64,000 bases of DNA from Megamerina dolium (taxonomy: Eukaryota > Arthropoda > Insecta > Diptera > Megamerinidae), in contig OY978530.1 of assembly GCA_963854835.1 (NCBI GenBank), positions 42,057,751 through 42,121,750 of the forward strand, given 5' to 3'. Positions 33,001-45,067 of the stretch are shown here, piece after piece (within the stretch, counting starts at the first letter, position 1; each line of letters starts with the position of its first letter). The position numbers and the translations under genes are program-made. Under the pieces are notes generated by a model. The model was not told where the DNA came from. It was given only the letters and a program-made list of their open reading frames with translations, and ran no database searches.

Positions 33001-33255
33001 GATGGTAGCTGGTAGAGCTGGTGACAGCAAAATTTCTCCTTTAAGGCTCTTTTTGCATTTATTTGTATTGTCTCGTGTAAAGTAATTAAATTAAATGATT
33101 TTTTCTTACTTTCTTCTATTTTCTTATCTTAAAATAACTATTTATAAAATTCATTTCAAACAAAACTTTATTTTTTTGTTGAATTCGAGATTAGAGAAAA
33201 TTGAGCACGTGCTTTGCTAAGTTCTTATGACAATAATTAAAACAAAATCAACAAC

Positions 33256-34385
33256 TTACTTACTTACTTATGTGGCCATAACAACCGAATATCGATTTAG
33301 GCCGAAAATAACATGCTTCGCCAGCCATCTCTGTTCTTCGCTAGCTGGCGCCAGTTAGAAATTCCAAGCGCCGTCAGGTTCTCCAGTACTTGGTCTTTCC
33401 ACCGGAGGTTTGGTCTTCCTCTTTTGCGTCGTCCTCCAGCGGGTTCCGAATATAACACCTTCTTAGCTGGAGCGTGTTCTTCCATTCGCTCGACATGACC
33501 TAGCCAGCGCAGCCGCTGGATTTTGATGCGCTTTACTATGTCAATATCGGCATACAGCTCGTACAGCTCATGGTTGTACCTTATTCGGTACTCGCCACCA
33601 ACGCAAATAGGTCCAAAGATCTTGCGTAGGACTTTTCTCTCGAAAACTCCAAGTATTCGCTCATCCGAGGTGGAAATTGTCCAGGCTTCAGCGCCATATG
33701 TTAGGACAGGCATGATGAGAGACTTGTAGAGTGTAGTTTTCGTTCTTCGAGAGAGGGCTCGACTTCTCAATTGCTTACCCAGCCCAAAGTAACACCTGTT
33801 AGCAAGAGTTATCCTACGCATGATCTCCAAGCTGACGTCATTACTGCTGTTAATGCTGGTTCCAAGATAGACAAAGTCCCTTACTACTTCAAAAGCGTAG
33901 TTGTCAACAGTGACGTGCTGTCCAAGACGCCGGGACTCTTTGTTTGTTGACACTAGATACTTCGTCTTGCCCTCGTTCACCGTGAGACCCATCCGACGCG
34001 ACTCTCTTTCCAACTCTGAGAATGCTGCACTGACTGCTCGCGTGTTCATGCCGATTATGTCAATATCGTCGGCATACGCTAACAGCATGACACTTTTGTT
34101 GAAGATAGTGCCATTATGTCGTAGATCAGCAGCTCGTATTATTTTCTCCATAATAAGATTGAAGAAGTCGCACGATAACGAATCACCTTGTCTGAAACCC
34201 CGTTCGGTATTAAACGGTGCGGAGAGGTCCTTCCCAATTTTCACTGCACAAGTCGAATGAGCTTTGCAGGAATACCGAACTCAGACATTGTTGCGTAGAG
34301 GTAATCCCTTACCGGACTGTCGAAAGCGGCTTTATAATCAACAAATAGGTGGTGTGTGTCGATCTGTTTTTCTTGGGTCTTCTCC
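33256..34385 (-). mobile_element. LINE-B insertion (5'-truncated) with 12-bp target duplication
   Basis: Flanked by AAAATCAACAAC at 33244-33255 and 34386-34397. The related BEL copy at 63220-64000 shows the same site once (around 63274-63285) without the LINE, so the boundaries are exact. The 3' end is a TAAG-type tandem tail (seen as CTTACTTACTTACTTA from 33255), preceded by GGCCACA. It contains the RT from the end of the fingers to the C-terminus, so it is truncated at its 5' end, the usual outcome of target-primed reverse transcription. Confidence 0.95.
33297..34244 (-). pseudogene. LINE-B reverse transcriptase C-terminal frame
   Basis: 315 codons without a stop. Landmarks in order: FRQGDSLSCDFFNLIMEKI, LLAYADDIDIIGMN (catalytic YADD), LTVNEGKTKYLVST, DFVYLGTSINSSND, LTYGAEAWTISTSDERI, VFERKVLRKIFGPICVGGEY, KRIKIQRLRWLGHVERMEEH and the C-terminal RWKDQVLENLTALG. 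The endonuclease and front of RT are absent through 5' truncation, so this copy cannot act alone. It is the second-best preserved copy of this domain here after 59305-60324. Confidence 0.9.
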
Positions 34386-34472
34386 AAAATCAACAACACA
34401 AACAAGAAAAAGTAAAGCGCTCCTACTAGCTTTACTATAGGCCTAGTTAGTATCCTCTTAGCAGTACGGACA
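34386..34472 (-). repeat. BEL/Pao B2: start of the 3' LTR, split by LINE-B (rest at 33193-33255)
   Basis: On the - strand the integrase frame ends at 34473 in GAGGGGCTGA, a purine-rich tract, and TGTCCGTACTGC follows at once (34472). This is a fitting PPT/LTR junction. Without the LINE only about 138 bases of LTR-like sequence remain before homology with the copy at 63220 stops, so the LTR is probably incomplete. Confidence 0.5.
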
Positions 34473-36272
34473 TCAGCCCCTCAAACATGAGAATCGGGGC
34501 ACATGTGTTTTGTTGACTCGACCTAGCTTCCATTCATTGGCTGGTAACATCTCGTTGGATATAACTACCAAGTCTCCTGCGCAAATTTCCTTTTCCGGAT
34601 ACTTCCACTTGGTGCGTTTATGCAATTCTTTGAGATACTCTTCCTTGCACCGTATGGAGAAGGATTGGTATATCACTTTAAGCCGTTGCCACCTGTTAAG
34701 TGCACTTAATAAGTGGCCTAAGATATCAGCTTCAGCGGGTGCCAATAACGGCGATCCTATCAAAAAGTGACCAGGTGTAAGTGGAGATAAGCCTGACGGG
34801 CTGTCAGACATGGGGCTTAAAGGCCTTGAGTTAAGACATGCTTCAACGCGTGAAAGTAGCGTGTTGAATTACTCCAGGGTGTATTTCTGATTCGGGGGAA
34901 ACTTCTTTAGATGGGCTTTAAAACTTTTCACACCCGCTCCTCACAGACCGCCCATATGTGGGACCCCGGATGGAATGAATCGCCATTCAAGATTTTAATA
35001 ACTCTGAGACGCCTTTACGCTATAACGTACATAACGCAAAAATTTGCTCAGCTCGTAGACCAAGAGATGCACCAACAAAAGATGTCCCATTATCAGAGTA
35101 AATGATTGCTGACGACGAGAGAAAAATCGGGAAAATGCTGCGAGAAATGTGGGCGTGGTCATATCACTTGTGACCTTTGAGTGTATCGCCTTCGTTGCAA
35201 AACATACGAATACACAAATATACCCCTCAGTGATGCGACATGCTCGGCCGATATATGCCTTAATGTCAAAAGGGTCGGTGAAATCCACACCAGTCGTAAA
35301 AAAATGCCTCGAGAGTGTTGTGCGTTCCGGAGGAAGCGCAGCCATTATTTGTGTATATTGCTTCCGTTTTTCAAGGACGCAGATTTTGCATTTGTGAATG
35401 GTAGTCTTCACTAAGTTCTTCGGCTTAGGGACCCAAAATTACAAGCGAACTAAACGTAGAAGCAGTTGATAAGCACCATGCACAGAGATAAGGTGTACAA
35501 AATCAAGTAGTAATTGAGTGAATCGGCCGGAATATGGGAGAACAATGGGGAATCCATCTTTGTAAGTAAGAACCGGGGAATGAATCAAGCGGCCATTGAT
35601 ACGCATTATGCCACTTGAGTCCACAAACGGGTTAAGCGTGAGTATATATATATCACTGTTACGGGGAATCGGGACTTTCTGCGCTAAATCAGCGTATTCC
35701 TGTGGGAAGTGACGCTTTTGACATAATATAATATGTTTATTGCGCGTGGAAACGATTTCTGCAGATGAAATGTTAAGAGACGTAAAGTGAGTATCACTTC
35801 ATCTATCTACCTGAGAATTCCGGAAAAAACGAAATATGTACGATATAACGCGCAACGCACGAGAGAGAGAGAGAGATGAAAAACGGTCCAAGATATCATC
35901 TAATTCTTCAAGTCTTCGAAGATGAGACTTTATAACGCTGGTTTCGGGGATACCAATTAACTCATTATTCAATATTTTAGTTGGCCAACTAGATCGTGAC
36001 ATTCTTAACCACGCTGGCCCCTGCCACCATAACAAATGGCAGGTCAACTTCGTAGCTGCAGTTCCGCGTGTTGCAAAATCAACCGGGTTGTCGGAAGAAC
36101 TCACTTGTGACCAAATTGAGTTTCCAATCTTTTCTAATATGGTCGAAATTCGATTCGCCACAAATGTTGTCATGACATGGGGGTTTTCGTCCAGGCAAAC
36201 ACCGTATATGTTTGGATTCGAAGTTGCGGTATTAAGGAATCTAGCATGTTGGCCAGTAAATCCGCTCCGCAT
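34473..36272 (-). pseudogene. BEL/Pao integrase and pol C-terminus (B2)
   Basis: From high to low coordinates: RFSSLSLSRALRVISYIFRF (about 35810-35890), GRLIHSPVLTYKDGFPIVLP and QLLLDFVHLISVHGAYQLLL (integrase zinc region, 35440-35600), HKCKICVLEK, TGVDFTDPFDIKAYIGRACR and VFVCFATKAIHSKVTSDMTT (core, first Asp; 35150-35411), then a frameshift in the second-Asp region near 35110. After stops near 34950 and 34880 comes LTPGHFLIGSPLLAPAEADI, ending VPRFSCLRG at 34473. Length and order match a BEL/Pao pol end. Confidence 0.85.
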
Positions 36273-36279
36273 AGTTCTA

Positions 36280-37591
36280 AACGAGGAAGAGATAAGGTTT
36301 TAACGGTGGCGACGCGTGTCTTGTCCGCTAGCTGATCGGTATAAATTTTACCCGTGGGAGCATCGCAATATCCGTGAAATTGCACGGTGCAGTCGGATGA
36401 GGATTGGAAAAAACAGAGTATGTGTATGTTAGTCAGATCGGGTAATCTGACACAAATTTCTGCCATTTGTAAAGTGTGAGTGGCTTAATCCCTTCATCCC
36501 AATCCGTATTTTCTAGCCACAATTGTTGCATCAACATCTTCGCAACAACAATTTTTGGTACCGAACAGCTTTGCAATTACTGAGAGAACCTTCCATTTAG
36601 TAAACGAAGCTTTGTTCGGGAGGGGGCCTGAAGAAAAGAAGAATCAATCGGAACTCGCATTCCATCTTAACCATAGAGTTTTCGCAGTACTCGTGTCAAA
36701 GATATTCAGGAACTCGTAATCCAAAAGGTGAATCGAAGGGAGGTCATCAGGAACAGCTTGGTGGTTCGAAGTCCATTTCCTCACCGAGAATCCTGCTATG
36801 TTTAACACAGAGCTCAGTTCATACCGTGCCATGATTGTGTCTTTCAACGTATGTCCTCCAGCAAGTATATTAATGTTTTCAAAATATCCGAAGCAATAGG
36901 ATAAGCTACTTCATTATCTTGCGGAAGTTGCTAGAGAGTCCTTATGACGAAATAAGAAGCACAGGTAACTCCGAATGATTGAGCTCGCGCCAAATTGCGT
37001 GAATCTCCTATCGATAATTCTTCGGAAAATTCTGCTTGAATGGTAGCGATACTACAAATCGCCCATTTTTGTTTCGAAATGTTGTTTTCGTGAAAAGGTT
37101 TTCGCAGTAATTGTCCTCTGGCGATTTTTTCGTAGTCTTTGAGAACTCTTCGATCTCCCAGAATCAGAAATTTGTTTATCGAGGCTGATTTCATTATAAA
37201 ATGACAACACTTTTCCGTGTGACGGTGCTTTCGCATATCGACCAATAATTATCCAGCCGAAAACGGGATTTTGCGCAATTAGAGATCTTAGAATGCCCTT
37301 TTTTTTGCCATCCAATATTAATGATGGGTAGATGTCACCACCCAATACCAAATCCATAGGCGATCTCCTGTGTAGATTTTCATCCTCCAACCGTAAACCA
37401 GAAAGTTCTTTAGTTTTTCTGTAAGTTTTTGCAGAACGAAAGAATCTACTTGCAATGACCACATTATAACGCTCACTCACCGATAACTTCACAAAGTCGG
37501 GGCAGTGGCGAAGAGGGTATATCATTCGGCACAATGTGCAATCATGACCTGAAACGTTGGTGTGATATGTGCTTACTTTTCGGGAGTTCAT
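36280..37591 (-). pseudogene. BEL/Pao gag end, protease and start of reverse transcriptase (B2)
   Basis: The frame 37591-37052 has HDCTLCRMIYPLRHCPDFVK, the degenerate zinc-knuckle region at the gag end. It continues through LVLGGDIYPSLI and LIAQNPVFGWIIIGR, the conserved BEL/Pao protease region. RT is reduced to scraps (TAKTLWLRWNASSD near 36645-36690) and most of the catalytic palm is missing. At 36466-36170 the RNase H-like part reads CTVQFHGYCDAPTGKIY. Extensive deletion between about 36850 and 36470. Confidence 0.75.
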
Positions 37592-37619
37592 TGGAGGACT
37601 GTTGGGTCATTTGGGAGTG

Positions 37620-38640
37620 TCGAATCGACTAGGTTGTCGATTAAGTGGCTGGCTGAATGGCCGAAAACCACCTCAGATATCTGAGAGGGATTCGAGCGAC
37701 TGATACCACTCAGTCAGGAAATCGTCGAAATCACTCCAATTAGGAATCTCACGCTTGTTCTTTAACGACTGTTCTCACAGGCAAAATGTAATATCTGGAA
37801 GCTTTGTGGAACATCAATATACAAAAATTGTCTCCCACTGGTATGTGTCAACGTCCAAGAGCTTCAAATTGGTAATCCAGTCATTAATGGTGCTCTGTAA
37901 GTGCTTCAGATTGGGACCGGTTTTGTAAGTTACCGACTGCAGGCTGAAAAGCGCTTTTAACTGGATATTTACAAGAATCCTCTTGTTCTCGTACTGCTCT
38001 TCAAGATTGTACCAAACGAGCGCGAAGCCATCATTAGTCAGGGGAGTTGACTTAATAATGCTATGCGTCTCTTCACGTGGTTTCGGAGTAAATGGTGCAA
38101 TTTTTCGACTGGGGATAACCGGGGGTTATTCCGATATAAGGCCGTATACATATCTTTAAAGCTCGACTATGATACATAATCCCCGTAAAAACATGCCGTG
38201 TCACATGGCGGCAATTGAATAGAGGGAAATGAATGTTCCTTGTTTATTCTTTCAACGGGTAGATCGGGAATTGCGGGAGAGACCACCACAATGGTTAGAT
38301 CATGTATGTGGGAATTTATATTTGAAAGGCATCGGATATATGATGTGTAACATTCTCTATATGTGTCCGTTATGGAACCAATATCAATGCCTTTATCCCC
38401 TCATCAGATAATAATGCTTTTTAAAATCATTCCAGAGGGTTTCAAACTCCTTCTTTAGGACCTCCAAGGCAAAACTACTATGGGTGTCGGTCTCAATCTC
38501 CTGGATATATAAGTCGAAATCGTTAATTTCCTCCGCGGCAGCCTTGAAACGGTCGAGAGCTGATATTTTGAATATTGATTATCTCGTCCAGTAGTCAATA
38601 TAGCGTGATCGATTTTAAAAATGACCGTGAAATCAATTAA
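37620..38640 (-). pseudogene. BEL/Pao gag relic (B2)
   Basis: The - strand near 38560-38400 reads RFKAAAEEINDFDLYIQEIE then FALEVLKKEFETLWNDFKK, a BEL/Pao gag N-terminal pattern. Near 38060-37760 there are further gag-like pieces with stops. The section between (38141-38399) is not readable as gag. The start codon is not visible. Confidence 0.55.
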
Positions 38641-38800
38641 TCAATATTAACTCTTAATCAAATTGACTGGTTGCACAACCGTAGCGAGAAAGAAGTAAAA
38701 ACCCTTGTAATTCAATATGTAATATTTAATTTAATATGTAATATTTAATATCTAGGATTGTTGGATTTTAATAGCAATGGCTAATAAATAATTGGGGGCA

Positions 38801-38870
38801 GTAACAATTGTGTTTAATGCTTAAACATATATATGTAACAATTGTGTTTAATGCTTAAACATATATATGT
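38801..38870. repeat. Tandem duplication, two 34-bp units
   Basis: GTAACAATTGTGTTTAATGC begins at 38801 and again at 38835; the two units are identical as read. It lies between the BEL relic and the LINE-B copy starting at 38875. A second, shorter duplication (AATATGTAATATTTAAT) lies at about 38722-38752. Confidence 0.85.
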
Positions 38871-38874
38871 AGTA

Positions 38875-40690
38875 TAGCTCGTATTATTTTCTCCATAATA
38901 AGATTGAAGAAGTCGCACGGTAACGAATCACCTTGTCTGAAACCCCGTTCGGTATTAAACGGTGCAGAGAGGTCCTTTCCAATTTTCACTGAACAACGGG
39001 AGTTATGCAGTGTCATTCTACAAAGTCGAATGAGCTTTTCAGGAATACCGAACTCAGACATTGTTGCGTAGAGGTAATCCCTTACCGGACTGTCGAAAGC
39101 GGCTTTTTAATCAACAAATAGGTGGTGTGTGTTGATCTGTTTTTCTTGGGTCTTCTCCAGGATTTGGCGCAGTGTGAAAATCTGGTCGATGGTGGATTTA
39201 CCAGGTCTGAAGCCACACTGATACGGTCCAATCAGGTTGCTGAGCATAGGCTTCAACCTTTCACACAGTACGCTCGATAGAACCTTGTATGCGATGCTCA
39301 GGAGACTTATTCCACGGTAGTTGGCACAAATTGTGGGGTCTCCTTTTTATGTACAGGACAGAGAACACTGAGCCTCCAATCATCAGGCATGCTTTCATCA
39401 GACCATATTCTGCTTATGAGCTGGTGCATGCGGGTGAGCAGCTCATCGCCTCCGGTCTTAAACAACTCGGCAGGCAGGCCATCAGAACCTGCAGCTTTGT
39501 TGTTCTTCAGCCTTAAAATGGCCGTTTCAACCTTGTCATAGGTGGGTGGTGGAACATCAACACCATCATCTGTAATTGGGGTTATCGGGCAATGTCCTCC
39601 ACTGGCGGAATTGTTCGTAGCATCGCCATTATCGCCATTCAGTAACGTGGATAAGTGTTCCCTCCATAGGCTCAGTACACTCTGGACATCTGTAACCAGA
39701 TTATCATTTCCACCACTACAAGAAGAGGCTTCGAGATTTAAACATCCACTCAGGCGCTTGATCTTTTCGAAGAATTTTCGAGTCTCATTATTGTCGGTAC
39801 ACATCTCTATCTCCTCACACTCGCGTCTTTCCTTTTCTCTTTTCTTGCGCCTGAAAAGACGTCTCTCTGCACTCCTTTTCTCTCTGTACAGCTCGGGTTG
39901 CACCTGCACGCAGGGATTTTTTGTAGATGCTGGAATCTGGTACCACCAATTACCATGTTTCGTGCTGCGGCGAAGTCGATCAACCTCATTCCGTTATCGG
40001 AGGTGTTCTGGTGAAGGCTGAATTTTCCGGCAGTTGGACCAAAGGTTCTTGGTCCTTGCCTACCCTGGCATTAAAGTCGCCAAGCACGATTTTGATATCG
40101 TGGCGGGGGCAGCGGTCATAAGCTTCTTCGAGGCGCTGAAAGAAGTTCTCCTTGGTCACATTGTCCTTCTCATCCGTCGGAGCGTTGGCACATATAAGGC
40201 TGATGTTGTAGAATTTTGCCTTGATGCGAATTGTGACCAGCCGCTCGTTCAAGGCGTGAAATGTGAGACAAGATGTCGTAGTCTCTTGCTGACCAAAAAT
40301 CCACATCCTAATTCGTGCCTTTCATCATGGCAACTGTAGTAAATATCACAGGACGCTCTTTTGGAGCAGTCATGTCCCGTCCATGGCATTTCCTGGAGAG
40401 CGGTGATGTCAGCTCTGTATTTTTGAGGACATCAACCAGCTGGATAGAGGCACCCTCCCTATGAAGGGACCGAACATTCCAGGTGCATATCCGTAAATCA
40501 TGGTCCTTTTTTCGTTTGCGGGGGTCATTAACAAAAGCGATAGTCCTTATCCAAGGCATTGCTGTTTTTTTCATTGTGGGGGGTTTTATGTGGCGGGTCC
40601 CAAACCCTACGCACAACCTCTAACCCAGCGGGAGCCAGAAAGACGTTGCCAGGTGGTCGCCACATGGAGGGCCCCCATTAATAATAATGA
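38875..40690 (-). mobile_element. LINE-B copy (-): endonuclease and front of reverse transcriptase
   Basis: From its 5' end (about 40690): the frame 40616-40308 carries LRICTWNVRSLHREGA (APE endonuclease start with catalytic Asn), then in other frames KIVLGDFNARVGKDQE (catalytic Asp/Asn, about 40060-40110), GMRLIDFAAARNMVIGGT, a Lys/Arg/Glu-rich linker (RRLFRRKKREKERRECEEIE, near 39800-39865), RLKNNKAAGSDGLPAELFKT and PDDWRLSVLCPVHKK (RT fingers, to 39310), and CGFRPGKSTIDQIF near 39200. It is cut at about 38875, before YADD. Frameshifts separate the frames. Bases 40224-40690 belong to the left arm of the large inverted duplication. Confidence 0.85.
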
Positions 40691-43069
40691 AGACGCCATC
40701 ACATAGTAAGCAAAGCAAGCTACATGACTACCCCTCATTAACAAATAAAGGTATCATCACATAGCGCTCAGATCAAACTACATGACAGCCAGTGAGTTGA
40801 CTTGCGATGAGTTCAACAAGGATTGCGCTAGCCCCACCCAGTTGAGGCAGTTAGACACGTTACCTTGCGAAAACACCACCAGACCACCATGTATTCATTA
40901 GTTGTAGATAATTATAATGTTCAGAATAAAGTGAAGGGTATCCCTAAAAATATTTCATCGCGGTTAACCATCAACGATTTCACAAGCATTTTATATAGTA
41001 GGGATATACTAACTCGCCCTATGCATACAGTAAGATATTATACTTAGTATTACGATTATTGTGAAAATAGAATAAACAATTTTGTATCTAATATTAAGAT
41101 TACTAAATAAGTATATCATTATATATGTTACATATAATGAGTAAATAAATATAAAAAATATAAATTAATATGTTTTCATTTCAAAATTCAAAAATTTTCT
41201 TAAGGCTCTAACGTTGAGTAAAACACAGTTTTGATTATGAATTATAAAACCATCAAAATAACCATATTTTTCTCTAATTTCCCATCGGCGTTAAAAATTT
41301 TCACGTGTTCGTTTAGTGTAGAATACAGTCTTTCTACATCTGCGTTACCTGTTTTATTATAAGTTGTAGTTAGATGTAACTAACTACCGTTACTAAAGTT
41401 TGTGGCTTTCCCAGGTATTGAATTATTTGTTTGATTGCATCTATTATGGATATCAAGGTGCATTGCATTTTTTGTGGATACCAAATATCAAAGTGGACGA
41501 TTTCATTAATTTGTGTTGGTGTTTTGGTAATATTTAGGATATGTTTAATAACTTCGCAGTTATTAATGTCTTGTAACTTGTGCTAATAATGTACTTTCTA
41601 TATTTCCTCGAATACTTCGTTTATGCATCTATGGTTGTTTTCTAAATGTTTTTCTTCGATCAGTGCTAAAAGTTCCCGTCTATCTGTTATATCTCTTAGA
41701 ATTATGTTCGAACTCATAACTTTTAACTTTCCATTACTTGTATAGCTCTTGAAAACGTAAGAATAATTTATCATCAGGACAATATATTACTGTCAAACAT
41801 TTTTGAGGTATGTTTATTTTCATTATCTCTAGAACATCGCTTTCATATGTCAAGCTTATTATATTTCGTATTTTCACTCTGGTATAACACCTTTTTGATT
41901 ATAAATTCTTTCTGGCCGTACTTTAATATTAATTGGTTTTTAAATATATTAATTGCATTTTCTGTTGTTTTTATGAAGATAGTACTGTCAGTTTCTGCAC
42001 TGTATACAGTATTTAAATCATTTGCATATAACTCGTTTAAGTTGGCTTCCGCATCGACAGCGATTCTGCTTAAGCCGTCCGCCACATTTGCTTTTCCTTT
42101 AATGTATTTTATATTGAAATCATATTCATTCAATTTTTTGAAGTTTGGCACTTAGTTCTGATCTGATTTTGTGATCTGTTTTTATTGTAAAATCTCTGCC
42201 AAGCAAATATGTCCGGACATTTTGTTGCACATACAATTGCTGACAATTCTTTTTCGATAGTACTGTAGTATTCTCTCGACCATTGAATGCCCTGCTCGCG
42301 TTACAGATAACATTGTTATTTTGCATTAGAACTACTCCGAGAGCATAATTGCTGGCATCTGTGACTAGTGTAAACTCTTTTTTGAAATCTGGGAGTACTA
42401 AAACTGGGTCCTATTTGATTATAATTTTTAATTTCTTTTATGCTTCAATATGCCCTTGTCTTTTATATTTATTCTTATATTTTTGTACGAATATTTTATT
42501 ATGTGATAGGCGATTTTGGAGTAATACTTAATAAACTTCCTGTAGTATCGTGTTATTCTCTTATTTCTTTTTGATTTTTGGGAAGTACAATCTTATACAT
42601 TGCTTCCGCTTTTGTTGTGTTCGGCTTAATACCTTTTTTTGTAACTAAGTGTTCCAAGATTATGTTTCTTGTTTTAGAAAATCCACTTTTAAATTCATTT
42701 CATTCAGTCGACCTAGAATTTTATTGAACGATTCCAACTGTTCTTCTACGTTTGTAGAAAATATCAAGATGTCGTCTAAGTAAACGATACGATGCAGAAT
42801 TTCCCTATGTATTCTTATAAGTCTTGGTTCATTAGTTGTTAGTCTCTGAAATGTTGCTGGGGCATTACGTAATCCGAAGGGCATTCTTAAGAACTCGTAA
42901 TCTCAATTTTCTGTGGAGAGTGCTGTTTGGTGTATGTGTCGTTCATCATCGTTCATTTCTATCTGATGAAACCCTTTTGCTTAATCGAGCTTTGAAAAAT
43001 TCTGACATCTTCCCAATTAATCAAATATTTTTTCTATATTTGGAATTGGAAATCTATCTCGGGCTACTT
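40691..43069 (-). pseudogene. gypsy-C pol relic, left-arm copy (RT, RNase H, integrase pieces)
   Basis: Inverted duplicate of 45571-47949. The - strand reads the RT front (GFHQIEMNDDERHIHQ), MPFGLRNAPATFQRLTTNEP and RIVYLDDILIFSTN (42884-42660), RNase H pieces (LGRDFTIKTDHKIR near 42170-42210), KLNEYDFNIKYIKGKANVAD (42151-41843) and integrase pieces (EKHLENNHRGINEVFEE near 41610-41670; NKTGNADVERLYSTLNEH near 41300-41360). Low-coordinate bases 40691-40860 are LINE-B 5' leader, and 40860-41170 holds no clear coding. It has no independent history apart from the duplication. Confidence 0.85.
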
Positions 43070-43211
43070 TGGGCTAAGTAAGCAATTTAGAAGTCCGGTC
43101 TTCTCTCGAGAAACGAAAACCACACTTTACAAGTGTGGTTTGGACAATTTACATCTCAGATGAGAGAATGCTCGAAGTTTTGGAGAGAAAAGTCCTACGC
43201 AAGATCTTTGG
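43070..43211 (+). mobile_element. LINE-B reverse transcriptase fragment, left-arm copy
   Basis: Inverted duplicate of 45429-45570. Reads SKQFRSPVFSRETKTTLYK then, in another frame, ENARSFGEKS. It stops dead at 43211 because the duplication ends there, whereas the right-arm LINE continues to its 3' tail at 45068. Confidence 0.85.
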
Positions 43212-43239
43212 TGTAGTAAAAGGAAATCCATTATTTTTG

Positions 43240-43640
43240 CATTAAATTGAAGGTTTTATTTATTTAAATGGTTCCAAACTGTTTTTTGTGCAATGTTTAC
43301 TTCCTGGACAATAGAAACAGTGCTTACACGACGGTCAGACCCGACGATTTCCATTATTTTATCGATATTTTCGACAGAGCGTGGTGCATCTTTGACATCA
43401 AAATTACCGGAATGGAATCAACGAAACGAAAATTGCACGTGATTGGCTGTTACAGTATCAGGACCATAAACTCTGTTCACAATTTCAGCCGTCTGGCTTG
43501 CGTTTTCACCTTTATCGAAGTAAAACTATAAAATATGGCGTATTTTCTCTTTATTGGTGTCCATCTTTGACGCGTGCTCAAACAATACTGAGCTAAGCAA
43601 TCACACAACTGCCTGAAAAGTTTATTTAGTTCGAAATCCT
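43240..43640 (-). pseudogene. Mariner transposase N-terminal fragment
   Basis: The - strand frame from the ATG at 43562-43564 reads MDTNKEKIRHIL, then FYFDKGENASQTAEIVNRVY, NFDVKDAPRSVENIDKIMEI and RRVSTVSIVQEVNIAQKTVW. This is the double helix-turn-helix region of mariner transposases (GENAxxTA, STVxI motifs). A TAG interrupts near residue 13. The catalytic domain is absent; homology is lost after NHLNK at about 43265. It sits immediately beyond the inner breakpoint of the left arm, in the spacer between the arms. Confidence 0.75.
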
Positions 43641-44514
43641 TTCTTTCTAACGCTATCTAGGATAACCCGATCGCACTTATACAACGCGAGATACAGATTA
43701 CTAAAGCCATCTATTGGAAAAGTAATAAACAAATAGGTGCATCTCAAGTTTACATGAGAAACAGTATATCAACTCGTTCACAGACGATAAAAAAAGAAAG
43801 ATGTTATAATAATGAATAAGGCTAGATGTAAGAAAATTTGGAAATAACGTCAGTTTAAAAAAACCACAGAAATTAACAGAATTGCTTTAAAAATTTATTT
43901 ATGGTAGAAACCCTGAAACTTTAGAAGAACCTTACAAAATAATTACGATTTTCATGAACCAAGTGGAAAAGGCACTGTTAATAATCATAGTCTCTCACAA
44001 AATATAATAGCGGACGACAATACAATGAAGGGCTTAATCAAAGGAGCGGATCTGCCTAAACTCGAATGCGAAAACAAGAGCTATATTCAGTCAAAGGAGA
44101 CAAATGAACCGTAAAAACAAACCAGACCCTATGGACCTAAGAAACACCCATATTTGCGAGAGCGGCAGAAACAACTTCCGTATATAATAATTTAGACCCA
44201 CGTAAGAAGACTTTATTTCCTTATCGATACTACAACAGAATTCAGCTTGATAAACGACAGAGTTTGCAACCTGAAGTGGGAAACTAGTATAGATATCAAA
44301 GCATCAAGTCAAAAAATTTAAAGAAAAAAATAGCACGTTCCAATTCTCCTTGAATTTAATTTTAATAGAAATTTAGACAAATTAATAGGAAATAACATCT
44401 TGAACAAAATTGATTGTATTATTGATTACTCTGGTAGGATATTGAAAACCAAACCAAACCAAACAAAATAAATTGACAAAAATATTAAAATAATATAAAT
44501 GTGTTTTATAACGG

Positions 44515-44839
44515 CGGGTGTCGTAGCTCAGTGGTTAGTGCGTTCAATCCCCTACTCAAGCATAACAAATTAAATATCGGAAAGAATTTTCTTTCGAACG
44601 GTACCCACCTGTCGGCAAGCAATTGGCAATTCTTTCGGCGGTAACAATCTTCCATGAAAAAGCTTTTAAAAAGAACTCTGTGACAAAGTGATGTCGCAAG
44701 AGTTCTGCGGTTCGGAATCGACTAAAATAAGTAGGCCCCTTCTAATACTGCCCAAAATTTAACACGCACAGCAGTAATGGAAGAGAAGTTTGGCAAAAGA
44801 GCCCTTTGGGGTCTTAAGTGTCATTTATTTATTTATTCT
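44515..44839 (+). mobile_element. tRNA-derived SINE, copy S4, with 11-bp target duplication
   Basis: Flanked by TTTTATAACGG (44504-44514 and 44840-44850). The head has the A box (TAGCTCAGTGG, 44523-44533) but about 24 bases between the A box and B box are missing, so this copy's internal promoter is shortened. It lies inside gypsy-C, so it is younger than that element. Confidence 0.95.
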
Positions 44840-45067
44840 TTTTATAACGGAAACGATAATTTGACATTTACGAACCAAATAAAACATAGAATAGCCACAA
44901 AATGATATTCTAGTTTATTCTATAATATATAGATACCCATATATAATATATAGATACCCCATCAGCCCTATTTGGATAATACCAAAGAAGCTGGATATGT
45001 AAAAAGAACAAAAATAGTGTTTTGTTATAGACTACAGAAAGTTTAACAGCGTGACCACCGAAGATAG

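Larger units (their letters stand above)
33193..38640 (-). mobile_element. BEL/Pao LTR retrotransposon relic (copy B2)
   Basis: On the - strand: gag pieces (38600-37620), gag end/protease (37591-37052), RT/RNase H pieces (36850-36170), integrase (36272-34473) and the start of a 3' LTR (34472 downward). Enriched in stops and frameshifts. A LINE-B insertion (33256-34385) splits its LTR. A second copy (63220-64000) shares its terminal breakpoint and its disabling stops. The 5' LTR is not recognised; bases 38141-38399 inside it hold no readable gag. Confidence 0.8.
40224..43211. repeat. Left arm of a 2,988-bp inverted duplication
   Basis: Pairs base for base with 45429-48416 in inverse orientation; every matching position I checked sums to 88640, so there is no net insertion or deletion over 2,988 bases. 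Matching reading frames differ by only a few residues (for example KANVADG against KENVADG, RICTWNV against RICNWNV). The inner end (43206-43211, CTTTGG) lies inside a LINE-B fragment. The outer end continues into LINE-B on this side only. Confidence 0.97.

Noticed and set aside
38221..38415. Small + strand gene in 38229-38411
   Set aside because: No recognisable domain, no neighbours on the strand; it lies within the BEL/Pao gag relic.
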